A stretch of 64,000 nucleotides of DNA. Source: Streptomyces sp. (GTDB lineage: Bacteria > Actinomycetota > Actinomycetes > Streptomycetales > Streptomycetaceae). How positions within the stretch are numbered: the stretch's first letter is position 1; each line of letters begins with the position of its first letter. Shown one piece after another: positions 15,242 to 22,297 of the stretch. A program made the translations under genes and the position numbers. The stretch is from the NCBI RefSeq assembly GCF_019510245.1, contig NZ_JAEKKT010000147.1, positions 62,001 through 126,000 on the forward strand. The letters are read 5' to 3'. The notes beneath the pieces were generated by a model that saw only the letters and a list, made by a program, of their open reading frames with translations, made no database searches and was not told the origin of the DNA.

Positions 15242-15841
15242 ATGGAGCTGATCCAGAACACCGCCGACCTCTCCGCGTACCTGGCCGCTGACGAGGTCAT
15301 CGACCACCATCACCCCCGGGTCCGGGAGCGGGCCGCCCGGCTGGCCGCGGGGGTCGACGACTCGTATGGCTATGCGCGCGCCGCGTACGCATTCGTGCGG
15401 GACGCCATCCCGCACTCCCAGGACTCCGGCGACCTGCGGGTGACCTGGCGGGCCTCGGACGTACTGGAGCGGCGCACCGGCATCTGTCACGCCAAGGCCC
15501 ACGCCCTGGCCGCCCTGCTGCGCGCCGAGGACATCCCCGCGGCCCTGTGCTACCAGCGCCTGACGCACGACGGCGCCGCCGGTGGCGGTCACGTCGTGCA
15601 CGGCCTGGTCGCCGTCCGCTTCAACGGTGCCTGGCACCGGCAGGACCCGCGCGGCAACAAGCCGGGAGTCGACGCCCGGTTCTCCCTCGACGGCGAACGG
15701 CTGGCCTGGGTCCCCGACCCTCGGTCCAATGAGATGGACTATCCAGTCCTGTACGCTGAACCTCATCCGGTCGTGCTCAACGCCCTCAAGACGGCGCCCG
15801 ACCGTCCGTACCTCTGGAAGACGCTCCCCACCGCACTCTGA
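15242..15841 (+). CDS. Transglutaminase-like domain protein
   Basis: 199 residues, soluble. A Cys-His-Asp triad typical of the transglutaminase/cysteine-protease-like core is visible: C82 in RTGICHAKAHALAALLR, H117 or H120 in GHVVHGLVAV, and D135 in WHRQDPRGNK. Bacterial members are usually proteases or amidases rather than cross-linkers. The ATG at 15242 is selected by the leaderless promoter. It is followed within 10 bp by the broken B3/B4 gene; in a complete operon the pair could act in peptide or amino acid handling, which cannot be shown here. Confidence 0.82.
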   Translation: MELIQNTADLSAYLAADEVIDHHHPRVRERAARLAAGVDDSYGYARAAYAFVRDAIPHSQDSGDLRVTWRASDVLERRTGICHAKAHALAALLRAEDIPAALCYQRLTHDGAAGGGHVVHGLVAVRFNGAWHRQDPRGNKPGVDARFSLDGERLAWVPDPRSNEMDYPVLYAEPHPVVLNALKTAPDRPYLWKTLPTAL

Positions 15842-15851
15842 GGCAAGGCCA

Positions 15852-16459
15852 ATGACTCTCACGCTCACCGTGTCCGACGAGGTACGCGCCCTCGCGCCCG
15901 GCTTCAGGCACCTCGTCATCGAGGCCCACGGCCTGGTCAACGGGCCCAGTACGGAGGCGAGTTCGGCGCTCCTCGATGACGCGGGCCGCCGTCTGGCCGT
16001 ACGCCTCGACGGGCGCGCCCCGCACGAGGACCCGCACATGGCGGCCTGGCGGGCGGCCTACACGGCCTTCGGCTGCAAGCCCTCCCGCACCCGCAACTCG
16101 GCCGAGGCGCTGGCCAGACGGGCCCTCGCGGACGGCGGCCTGCCCCGTGTCAACCTGCTCGTGGACCTCTACAACGCCGTCAGCGTGTGGCCGGGGGTGA
16201 GGAGACCGTGGAGCATCCCGACGCCGGCGAGGTCGTGTGGTGCGACGACGCCGGAGTCACCTGCCGCCGCTGGAACTGGCGCCAGGGCCCCCGCACCCGC
16301 CTCACGGAGCGGACGGCCTCGGCCGTGTTCCTGCTGGAGAGCCTCGCCCCGATGCCGGTGCCGGAGGTGGTCTCGGCGGGTGCCGAACTCGCGGAGCTGC
16401 TGGAGAAGTTCAGCCCGGGCGCGCGCATCGACATGCGTGCGCCGGAGCCGGCGGGCTGA
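15852..16459 (+). pseudogene. B3/B4 tRNA-binding-domain protein, internally deleted and frameshifted
   Basis: The first 112 codons (frame 3) encode a B3/B4 domain as in phenylalanyl-tRNA synthetase beta and free-standing editing-like proteins, ending at LLVDLYNAVSV near 16187. In intact family members a stretch of roughly 30-40 residues beginning with PVGGEDL follows. Here the frame instead runs into nonsense, while frame 2 resumes at once with AGGEETVEHPDAGEVVW and continues TCRRWNWRQGPRTRLTER to a TGA at 16459. This is best explained by an internal deletion that also changed frame. Read in frame 3 without correction, translation would continue to 16568 and overlap the plsC gene. Confidence 0.75.
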
Positions 16460-16462
16460 GGC

Positions 16463-17191
16463 TCAGATCGCCTCGGCGGCCTTCAGCTGGTCCAGCGTCG
16501 GGGCCGTGCCGCCCAGGTGGGCGGGGAGCCACCAGGTGTCGGCCGCGTCCTTCGGGCGGGCGGGGTAGGCACGCTGGGCCGCGTCCAGCAGCTCCTGGAC
16601 GCGCTCGCGCAGCCGGCGGGTGATGGCGCCCGCGTACTGGTCCCGGGGGGCGTCGACCGGCTCGCCGACCCGGATGGTGATGGGCAGGTGGTTCCGCTTG
16701 AAGTTGCGCGGCTGGCCCTTGGTCCAGATGCGCTGGGTGCCCCACAGGGCCATCGGCACGAGCGGGACGCCGGCCTCCTGGGCCAGGCGTGCCGCGCCCG
16801 ACTTGAAGCTCTTCAGCGTGAAGGACTGGGAGATGGTGGCCTCCGGGAAGACGCCCACGATCTCACCGGACTTCAGCGAGTCCAGGGCGTGCTGGTAGGC
16901 GGCCTCGCCCTGCTTGCGGTCCACCGGGATGTGCTTCATCCCGCGCATCAGCGGGCCGGAGATCCGGTGCCGGAACACCGACTCCTTCGCCATGAAACGC
17001 ACCAGGCGCTTCTGCGGAAGCGCCGCCAGGCCGTCGAAGACGAAGTCCAGGTAGCTGATGTGATTGCTCACCAGCACGGCCCCGCCCGAGCGCGGGATGT
17101 TCTCCGAACCCTGGCAGTCGATCTTGAGGTCCCAGACCTTGAACAGCGTCTTGGCGAAACCGATGACGGGACGGTAGACCAGCTCTGCCAT
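16463..17191 (-). CDS. 1-acyl-sn-glycerol-3-phosphate acyltransferase (PlsC family)
   Basis: 242 residues. The acyltransferase motifs are in order: motif I SNHISYLD with H44 and D49 (Hx4D), motif II around GMKHIPVDR, motif III VGVFPEATIS (FPEGT variant) and motif IV VPLVPMALWG. It makes phosphatidic acid from lysophosphatidic acid at the inner membrane face. A palindrome resembling TetR/FadR-type lipid operators lies 49-68 bp upstream. Its stop is three bases from the stop of the convergent broken B3/B4 gene. Confidence 0.88.
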   Translation of the reverse strand: MAELVYRPVIGFAKTLFKVWDLKIDCQGSENIPRSGGAVLVSNHISYLDFVFDGLAALPQKRLVRFMAKESVFRHRISGPLMRGMKHIPVDRKQGEAAYQHALDSLKSGEIVGVFPEATISQSFTLKSFKSGAARLAQEAGVPLVPMALWGTQRIWTKGQPRNFKRNHLPITIRVGEPVDAPRDQYAGAITRRLRERVQELLDAAQRAYPARPKDAADTWWLPAHLGGTAPTLDQLKAAEAI

Positions 17192-17239
17192 GGGCGGGGC
17201 GGACCCTTTCTGCTCTGCCTGGAAGGGGCTCCCGGCGGG

Positions 17240-17259
17240 AAGTTACGGAGCCGTAGGTT
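17240..17259. promoter_or_regulatory. Candidate lipid-regulator operator upstream of plsC-type gene
   Basis: AAGTTACGG-AG-CCGTAGGTT is an inverted repeat with perfect TACGG/CCGTA cores and 7 of 9 paired positions. It lies in the promoter zone of the acyltransferase gene. Which regulator reads it cannot be told from this window. Confidence 0.4.
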
Positions 17260-17377
17260 TACGGCGTCTCGCAGATGGTGCCCGAAGAACGGACGGGGAG
17301 CCAGCCCTGGTGCCCCGGCGCGGCGAGATCCTCGTCACGTTGGGTCCCTTGATCCACCTCGCGCTTTTAACGCGCCT

Positions 17378-17794
17378 TTACTCCGGGCGGGCCGCCAACC
17401 GCCGCACGAGCAGGAACATCTCGCAGCCCAGGCAGTACCCGAACGCCGCATTGAGGAAGGCCGCGGCGAGCGCGAGCCCGGTCGCCGCGAGTCCCAACCA
17501 CGCGGGGCCCAGCGCGAATCCGACCAGACCGAGCCCCGCGAAGACCAGCCCGACCGCCTGTGCGAACCGCGGGGGCTCCGGCGGCTCGAACTCCGTCGGG
17601 GGAGCGAGGCGCGGTCGTACTGCGGTCCGGAAAAGCCGGCCGTACGGCGAGCGGGTCACGCCGCCGGCCGCGCCGAGCGCGAACGCCAGCGTCTGCCAGG
17701 CGAGGATCCAGGGGCTTCGGGTGATGAGGGCGGCGGCCAGTACGACCGTCGTCACGGTCGCCGCGAACCGCGGCCCACGTGCGTCGATGTCCAT
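17378..17794 (-). CDS. DUF4395 membrane protein
   Basis: 138 residues: a short charged start MDIDARGPRF, then four hydrophobic segments and a C-terminal FGYCLGCEMFLL with a CxxC pair near the membrane. DUF4395 proteins are commonly encoded next to thioredoxin-like proteins, as here, where the divergent thioredoxin starts 105 bp away. The CxxC suggests a membrane thiol relay or thiol-sulfur carrier, but the function is not established. The ATG at 17794 is the first start before the hydrophobic region. Confidence 0.8.
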   Translation of the reverse strand: MDIDARGPRFAATVTTVVLAAALITRSPWILAWQTLAFALGAAGGVTRSPYGRLFRTAVRPRLAPPTEFEPPEPPRFAQAVGLVFAGLGLVGFALGPAWLGLAATGLALAAAFLNAAFGYCLGCEMFLLVRRLAARPE

Positions 17795-17899
17795 GAAGCA
17801 AGGATTCCGCCCCGCGGGCCGACAGGGGAGTCGGGAATCTTTGCAGTCTTGTGAACGCTTTTCCCGGTGGTGAGCGGTCTCGTGGATCCTTGTCCGGTG

Positions 17900-18313
17900 A
17901 TGACCGGACTCATGGTGTGCGTGGCGGTGCTCGCGACGGCGAGCGTCTACGGAGTGCTGCACAGGCGGCGGAGCGGGAGGGTACGGGTGCGCGGGCGGGA
18001 CGACGGCAAGCGGCTCGGGGCGGCCGAACTCGGCGGCGAACTGGGTGAACGGGCCACACTGGTGCAGTTCTCCAGCGCCTTCTGCGCCCCCTGCCGGGCC
18101 ACCCGGCGGGTGCTGGGCGAGGTCGCCGGGATGGTCCCCGGCGTCACCCACGTCGAGATCGACGCCGAGGCCCGCCTGGACCTCGTACGCGAACTGGAGA
18201 TCCTCAAGACCCCCACCGTGCTGGTGCTCGACGCGGACGGCCGGGTGGTGCGCCGGGCCACCGGACAGCCCCGCAAGGCGGACGTCATCGCGGCGCTGGG
18301 CGAGGCGGTCTGA
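17900..18313 (+). CDS. Membrane-anchored thioredoxin-family protein
   Basis: 137 residues. An N-terminal membrane anchor (MTGLMVCVAVLATASVYGVL) precedes a thioredoxin fold with active site C62-A-P-C65 in FSSAFCAPCRATRR and the cis-proline segment LKTPTVLVLD. The CAPC dipeptide differs from CGPC of general thioredoxins, implying a special redox potential or partner. Divergent from DUF4395, and the two probably work together. ATG at 17900 is chosen over a GTG one codon earlier and an in-frame GTG at 17867. Confidence 0.84.
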   Translation: MTGLMVCVAVLATASVYGVLHRRRSGRVRVRGRDDGKRLGAAELGGELGERATLVQFSSAFCAPCRATRRVLGEVAGMVPGVTHVEIDAEARLDLVRELEILKTPTVLVLDADGRVVRRATGQPRKADVIAALGEAV

Positions 18314-18396
18314 CGGCCGTGCCGATGACGGTGAGGCACCTCCCATATCCCGGAACGTACTTGACTGGGCGCACCACCTATCGTCAGCCTGACCGT

Positions 18397-18477
18397 ATGC
18401 CTCAGGAACTCCTTCTCTTCGGGCGGGCCCACGTGGACCTGGCCCGCACCGCGAGCGCGCGCTGTCCGGGCTGTTGA
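18397..18477 (+). CDS. Cysteine-type attenuator leader peptide (26 aa)
   Basis: A 26-codon reading frame 44 bp upstream of the flavin reductase gene. It begins MPQELLLFG and then carries RAHVDLARTASARCPGC before the TGA. The RxHVDLxRxxSAxCP pattern is the conserved core of short leader peptides that precede sulfur-related genes in actinobacteria. The last four sense codons hold two Cys codons (TGT), at positions 23 and 26, the latter directly before the stop. Cysteinyl-tRNA supply would set ribosome position at the end of this peptide and so control the downstream gene. Too short for routine gene calling but strongly supported by the motif. Confidence 0.78.
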   Translation: MPQELLLFGRAHVDLARTASARCPGC

Positions 18478-18521
18478 GCAGCCACGGCCCCGAACACCGC
18501 CCCTCGCAGAAGGACAACTCC

Positions 18522-19031
18522 ATGACGGCCACGCCCGACCTCGGCACCCCTCAGCTCGCCTCTCCCGACCTGCTCCGTTCCGCCTTCCGGCGGCACGCGG
18601 CCGGTGTGGCGGTGATCACCGCGCGCGGCGCCGACGGCCCGGTCGGCTTCACCGCCACCTCCCTCACCTCCGTCTCCGCCGAGCCCCCGATGCTCTCCTT
18701 CGGCGTCGGTACGGGCGCCTCCAGCTGGCCCGCGATATCCACCGCCGAGCACATCGGCGTCCACATCCTCGGCGAGCACCAGGCGGAGCTCGCGGCCACC
18801 TTCGCGCGCAGCGGCGCCGACCGGTTCGGGGCGCCCACCGGCTGGCGCGACGGCCATGCGGGTGTCCCGGTCCTCGACGACGTACTGGTGTGGCTGGTGT
18901 GCCGGGTCGTGGCGCGCGTGCCGGCCGGTGACCACCGGATCGTGCTGGCCGAGGTGCTCGTCGGCGACCCCTCCCGCGCCGGCCGCCCGCTCCTCTACCA
19001 CCAGGGAGGCTTCAACGGCCTGCGGGACTGA
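18522..19031 (+). CDS. Flavin reductase family protein (FMN-binding split barrel)
   Basis: 169 residues. LRSAFRRHAAGVAVITARG, GFTATSLTSVSAEPPMLSF and GVHILGEHQAELAATFA are the successive signature blocks of NAD(P)H:flavin reductases that supply reduced FMN/FAD to two-component monooxygenases. The leader peptide upstream argues that it serves sulfur metabolism, for instance a sulfonate or organosulfur monooxygenase encoded elsewhere. AAGGA precedes the ATG. The start at 18522 is preferred over an in-frame start at 18474 that would overlap the leader stop. Confidence 0.87.
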   Translation: MTATPDLGTPQLASPDLLRSAFRRHAAGVAVITARGADGPVGFTATSLTSVSAEPPMLSFGVGTGASSWPAISTAEHIGVHILGEHQAELAATFARSGADRFGAPTGWRDGHAGVPVLDDVLVWLVCRVVARVPAGDHRIVLAEVLVGDPSRAGRPLLYHQGGFNGLRD

Positions 19032-19120
19032 TCACACGCCCTCGGTTCCGCACATCACAGGCCCCTCGTCCTGCGAACGCGTCCAGTTCCGGTTACGCTG
19101 CGTTGCGAAGGTCACAGTTC

Positions 19121-19164
19121 AAAGCGCTTGCTTAGCGGGCATGAACTGAGTGTACTGGTGAGTA
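19121..19164 (+). promoter_or_regulatory. Two operator-like motifs upstream of etfBA
   Basis: AAAGCGCTTGCTTAGC (19121-19136) contains the palindrome AAGCGCTT. Then TACT-GGTG-AGTA lies at 19153-19164. Both resemble TetR-type sites seen near actinobacterial fatty-acid oxidation genes, fitting the role of ETF as electron acceptor of acyl-CoA dehydrogenases. No regulator gene is adjacent. Confidence 0.4.
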
Positions 19165-19272
19165 ATATTTCGTTCGGAGCGCGCGGCCGCCCCGACCGGG
19201 ATGAGCCGCTTGAGGCGCCTATGCTGCCTGCAAGAGGCAGCCCAGAAGAGACGATGCAGTAGGAGAGCCGGC

Positions 19273-20061
19273 GTGAGCCTGAGGATCGTTGTCACTGTGA
19301 AGTACGTGCCCGACGCCACTGGCGACCGGCACTTCGCCGATGACCTGACCGTCGACCGTGACGACGTGGACGGTCTCCTCTCCGAGCTGGACGAGTACGC
19401 GGTCGAGCAGGCGCTGCAGATCGCGGAGAACTCGGACGACGACGTCGAGGTGACCGTCCTGACCGTGGGTCCCGAGGACGCGAAGGACGCGCTGCGCAAG
19501 GCGCTGTCGATGGGCGCGGACAAGGCGATCCACGTCGAGGACGACGACCTGCACGGCACCGACGCGATCGGTACCTCGCTGGTGCTGGCGAAGGCGATCG
19601 AGAAGGCCGGCTTCGACCTGGTGGTCTCCGGCATGGCCTCCACCGACGGCACCGCCGGTGTGGTCCCGGCCCTGCTGGCGGAGCGTCTGGGTGTCCCGCA
19701 GGTCACCCTGCTCTCTGAGGTCTCGGTCGAGGACGGCACGGTCAAGGGCCGCCGCGACGGCGACGCCGCCAGCGAGCAGCTGGAGGCCTCCCTGCCGGCG
19801 GTCGTGTCCGTCACCGACCAGTCGGGTGAGGCACGTTACCCGTCCTTCAAGGGCATCATGGCGGCCAAGAAGAAGCCGGTTCAGTCCTGGGACCTGTCCG
19901 ACCTCGACCTCGAGGCGGAGGAGGTCGGCCTGGAGGGTGCCTGGACCGCGGTCCAGGACGCCACCGCGCGTCCGGCCCGTACGGCGGGCACGATCGTCAA
20001 GGACGAGGGCGAGGGCGGCAAGCAGCTCGCCGAGTTCCTCGCGGGCCAGAAGTTCATCTGA
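19273..20061 (+). CDS. etfB: Electron transfer flavoprotein, beta subunit
   Basis: 262 residues. RIVVTVKYVPDATGDRHF at the N-terminus and the AMP-binding region with VLTVGPEDAKDALRKALSMG and SGMASTDGTAGVVPALLAE are typical EtfB signatures. With EtfA it carries electrons from acyl-CoA and other dehydrogenases to the ETF-quinone oxidoreductase. The GTG at 19273 has AGGAGAG upstream. It lies 52 bp before etfA in one operon. Confidence 0.93.
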   Translation: MSLRIVVTVKYVPDATGDRHFADDLTVDRDDVDGLLSELDEYAVEQALQIAENSDDDVEVTVLTVGPEDAKDALRKALSMGADKAIHVEDDDLHGTDAIGTSLVLAKAIEKAGFDLVVSGMASTDGTAGVVPALLAERLGVPQVTLLSEVSVEDGTVKGRRDGDAASEQLEASLPAVVSVTDQSGEARYPSFKGIMAAKKKPVQSWDLSDLDLEAEEVGLEGAWTAVQDATARPARTAGTIVKDEGEGGKQLAEFLAGQKFI

Positions 20062-20113
20062 GCCCCGCACTCGCTGACCGCCCCTCAACTGATCCAAGCA
20101 GGAGAGCATTCCC

Positions 20114-21076
20114 ATGGCTGAAGTCCTCGTCTACGTCGACCACGTGGACGGTGCCGTCCGCAAGCCCACCCTGGAGCTGCTGACCCTGGCCCGCCGCATC
20201 GGCGAGCCCGTCGCCGTCGCGCTCGGCAACGGCGCCGCCGACACCGCCGCCGCGCTGGCCGAGCACGGCGCGGTGAAGGTCCTCACCCACGACGCGTCCG
20301 AGTACGCCGACTACCTGGTCGTCCCGAAGGTGGACGCGCTCCAGGCCGCCGTCGAGGCCGTCTCCCCGGCCGCCGTGCTCGTCCCGTCCTCCGCGGAGGG
20401 CAAGGAGATCGCCGCCCGCCTCGCGCTGCGCATCGGCTCCGGCATCATCACCGACGCCGTCGACCTGGAGGCCGGTGACGAGGGTCCGGTGGCCACCCAG
20501 TCGGTGTTCGCCGCGTCCTTCACGACCAAGTCCCGCGTCTCCAAGGGCACCCCGGTCATCACGGTCAAGCCCAACAGCGCCGCCGTGGAGGCCGCCCCGG
20601 CCGCCGGCGCGGTCGAGGCCCTCGCGGTGACCTTCTCGGACAAGGCGACCGGCACCAAGGTGACCGGCCGTACCCCGCGCGAGTCGACCGGGCGTCCGGA
20701 GCTGACCGAGGCCGCGATCGTGGTCTCCGGCGGCCGTGGCGTCAACGGCGCCGAGAACTTCGCGATCATCGAGGCCCTCGCCGACTCCCTCGGCGCGGCC
20801 GTCGGTGCCTCGCGTGCCGCCGTCGACGCCGGCTGGTACCCGCACACCAACCAGGTCGGCCAGACCGGCAAGTCCGTCTCCCCGCAGCTGTACATCGCCA
20901 ACGGCATCTCCGGCGCCATCCAGCACCGCGCCGGTATGCAGACCTCGAAGACCATCGTGGCCGTCAACAAGGACGCCGAGGCCCCGATCTTCGAGCTGGT
21001 CGACTTCGGCGTGGTCGGCGACCTCTTCGACGTCGTCCCGCAGCTCACCGACGAGGTCAAGGCCCGCAAGGGCTGA
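20114..21076 (+). CDS. etfA: Electron transfer flavoprotein, alpha subunit
   Basis: 320 residues, full length. The FAD-binding C-terminal domain shows GASRAAVDAGWYPHTNQVGQ, TGKSVSPQLYIANGISGAIQ and AVNKDAEAPIFELVDFGVVG, the hallmarks of EtfA. It binds FAD and forms a heterodimer with EtfB. AGGAGAG precedes the ATG. The operon closes with a very strong hairpin. Confidence 0.94.
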   Translation: MAEVLVYVDHVDGAVRKPTLELLTLARRIGEPVAVALGNGAADTAAALAEHGAVKVLTHDASEYADYLVVPKVDALQAAVEAVSPAAVLVPSSAEGKEIAARLALRIGSGIITDAVDLEAGDEGPVATQSVFAASFTTKSRVSKGTPVITVKPNSAAVEAAPAAGAVEALAVTFSDKATGTKVTGRTPRESTGRPELTEAAIVVSGGRGVNGAENFAIIEALADSLGAAVGASRAAVDAGWYPHTNQVGQTGKSVSPQLYIANGISGAIQHRAGMQTSKTIVAVNKDAEAPIFELVDFGVVGDLFDVVPQLTDEVKARKG

Positions 21077-21094
21077 TCCCGCCGTCGGGCAGTC

Positions 21095-21132
21095 CGAGGC
21101 CCCCGTGACCGGTACCGGTCACGGGGGCCTCG
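21095..21132. terminator. Bidirectional terminator between etfA and the EEP gene
   Basis: A 38-nt perfect palindrome: each 19-nt half carries GAGGCCCCCGTGACCGGT or its complement. It starts 19 bp after the etfA stop and ends 18 bp before the stop of the convergent EEP gene. There is no T-run, as usual in streptomycetes. Confidence 0.85.
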
Positions 21133-21149
21133 CCGTGCGGGCACGGCGT

Positions 21150-22103
21150 TCAGCGCAGGCTCAGCGAGACCTGCACGGGCAGGTGGTCGCTCGGGAACTG
21201 GCCGTGCATCGAGAAGGTGTCCATGGTCGCCCGGTGCGTGGTCACACCCGGCGAGGTCAGGATCCAGTCGATACGGTCGCCGTCGGGCTTGAGCCGGTGG
21301 TAGCCGTGGAAGGTCGCGTACTGGGGGCCGCGGTGCTCCGCCGCGTCCCAGGTGTCGACGAGCCCCGAGTCCACCAGCGTGTCGTAGGCCCGGTTCCGGT
21401 GGGCGTAGGCGTTGAAGTCGCCGGTCACCACGACGGGCAGCCGCGGGTCGAACTCCGCGATCCGCTTCACCAGGAGCGTGGCGCTGCGCTCGCGGGCGTA
21501 CTGGCTCTTCTGGTCGAAGTGGGTGTTAGCGACGTAGAACTCCCGCCCGTCGTCGGCCAGATCGCGGAAGCGGACCCAGGTGACGATGCGGGGGAAGGCG
21601 GCGCCCCAGGTGTTGGAGCGGATGACCTCCGGGGTGTCGGAGAGCCAGAAGGTGTAGTGCTCCAGCGGGACCAGGCGCCGGATGTCGTAGTAGATGGCGG
21701 TCGACTCGTCCCGGCTGCCGCCCTCGCGGCCGGTGCCGACCCAGTCGTAGTGCGGTCCGAGGTCGCTGTCGATGTCGCGCAGCTGCAGGTAGAGACCCTC
21801 CTGGGTGCCCATGACCTGGGGCTGCGCGCGGCGCAGCAGTTCGGCCATCACCGGGCGGCGGTCGGCCCAGCTGTTGGGCTCGGCGGTGCCGGCGTACCGC
21901 AGGTTGAAGGTCATGACGTCGAGGCGGGGCGCCGGCCGCGCCGGTGCCGCGAGGGTCGCGACCCGGCGGGCCCGCGATCCGGCGGCGGAGACGGAGGAGG
22001 CGGAGGAGGTGGTGGTCGCGGCACTGGAGAGGGGCACGGTGACCGCTGCGGCCAACAGGGCCTGCAGGCCCAGCCGGCGGGTGACTCGGCGCTGGTTCGG
22101 CAC
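21150..22103 (-). CDS. Secreted endonuclease/exonuclease/phosphatase-family hydrolase
   Basis: 317 residues. An N-terminal RRVTRR followed by a hydrophobic run and Ala-rich segment forms a signal peptide (about 45 residues, RR present but without a clear twin-arginine consensus). The mature domain has DVMTFNLRYAG, the Glu of GTQEGLYLQ, HFD in ANTHFDQKS, VVVTGDFNAY and SDHLPV, the full set of EEP metal and catalytic residues. It is likely an exported nuclease, sphingomyelinase-like or phosphodiesterase enzyme; proteins of this subgroup are often annotated as secreted hydrolases of unknown substrate. Confidence 0.85.
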   Translation of the reverse strand: MPNQRRVTRRLGLQALLAAAVTVPLSSAATTTSSASSVSAAGSRARRVATLAAPARPAPRLDVMTFNLRYAGTAEPNSWADRRPVMAELLRRAQPQVMGTQEGLYLQLRDIDSDLGPHYDWVGTGREGGSRDESTAIYYDIRRLVPLEHYTFWLSDTPEVIRSNTWGAAFPRIVTWVRFRDLADDGREFYVANTHFDQKSQYARERSATLLVKRIAEFDPRLPVVVTGDFNAYAHRNRAYDTLVDSGLVDTWDAAEHRGPQYATFHGYHRLKPDGDRIDWILTSPGVTTHRATMDTFSMHGQFPSDHLPVQVSLSLR

Positions 22104-22255
22104 GACGGCTCCTTCAGGGGCACAAGCCGGACGGGCGGGCGTTGAGCAGTGTGATACCCAGGAGTGTGATGAGCGTGAACATGCCCAGATGGGGGCGTGT
22201 CGCCCCGTGGACGGGGTGTTGACCGCCCCGAAGGCGCCCGGATACCTTCATTCAA

Positions 22256-22281
22256 CGGATTGTTGATTCCGTACAGTGGAA
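22256..22281. promoter_or_regulatory. Candidate IclR-type operators upstream of the DUF6986 gene
   Basis: TTCC-GTACAGT-GGAA (22267-22281) and CGGA-TTGTTGAT-TCCG (22256-22271) overlap, four bases before the AGGAGG ribosome site. The TTCC/GGAA arrangement resembles sites bound by IclR-family regulators in streptomycetes. Confidence 0.35.
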
Positions 22282-22297
22282 AACAGGAGGGTGCGGG

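Noticed and set aside
17795..17899. SigR-type promoter between DUF4395 and thioredoxin genes
   Set aside because: GGGAAT and GGAAT occur, but no GTT lies 18 bp downstream in either direction.
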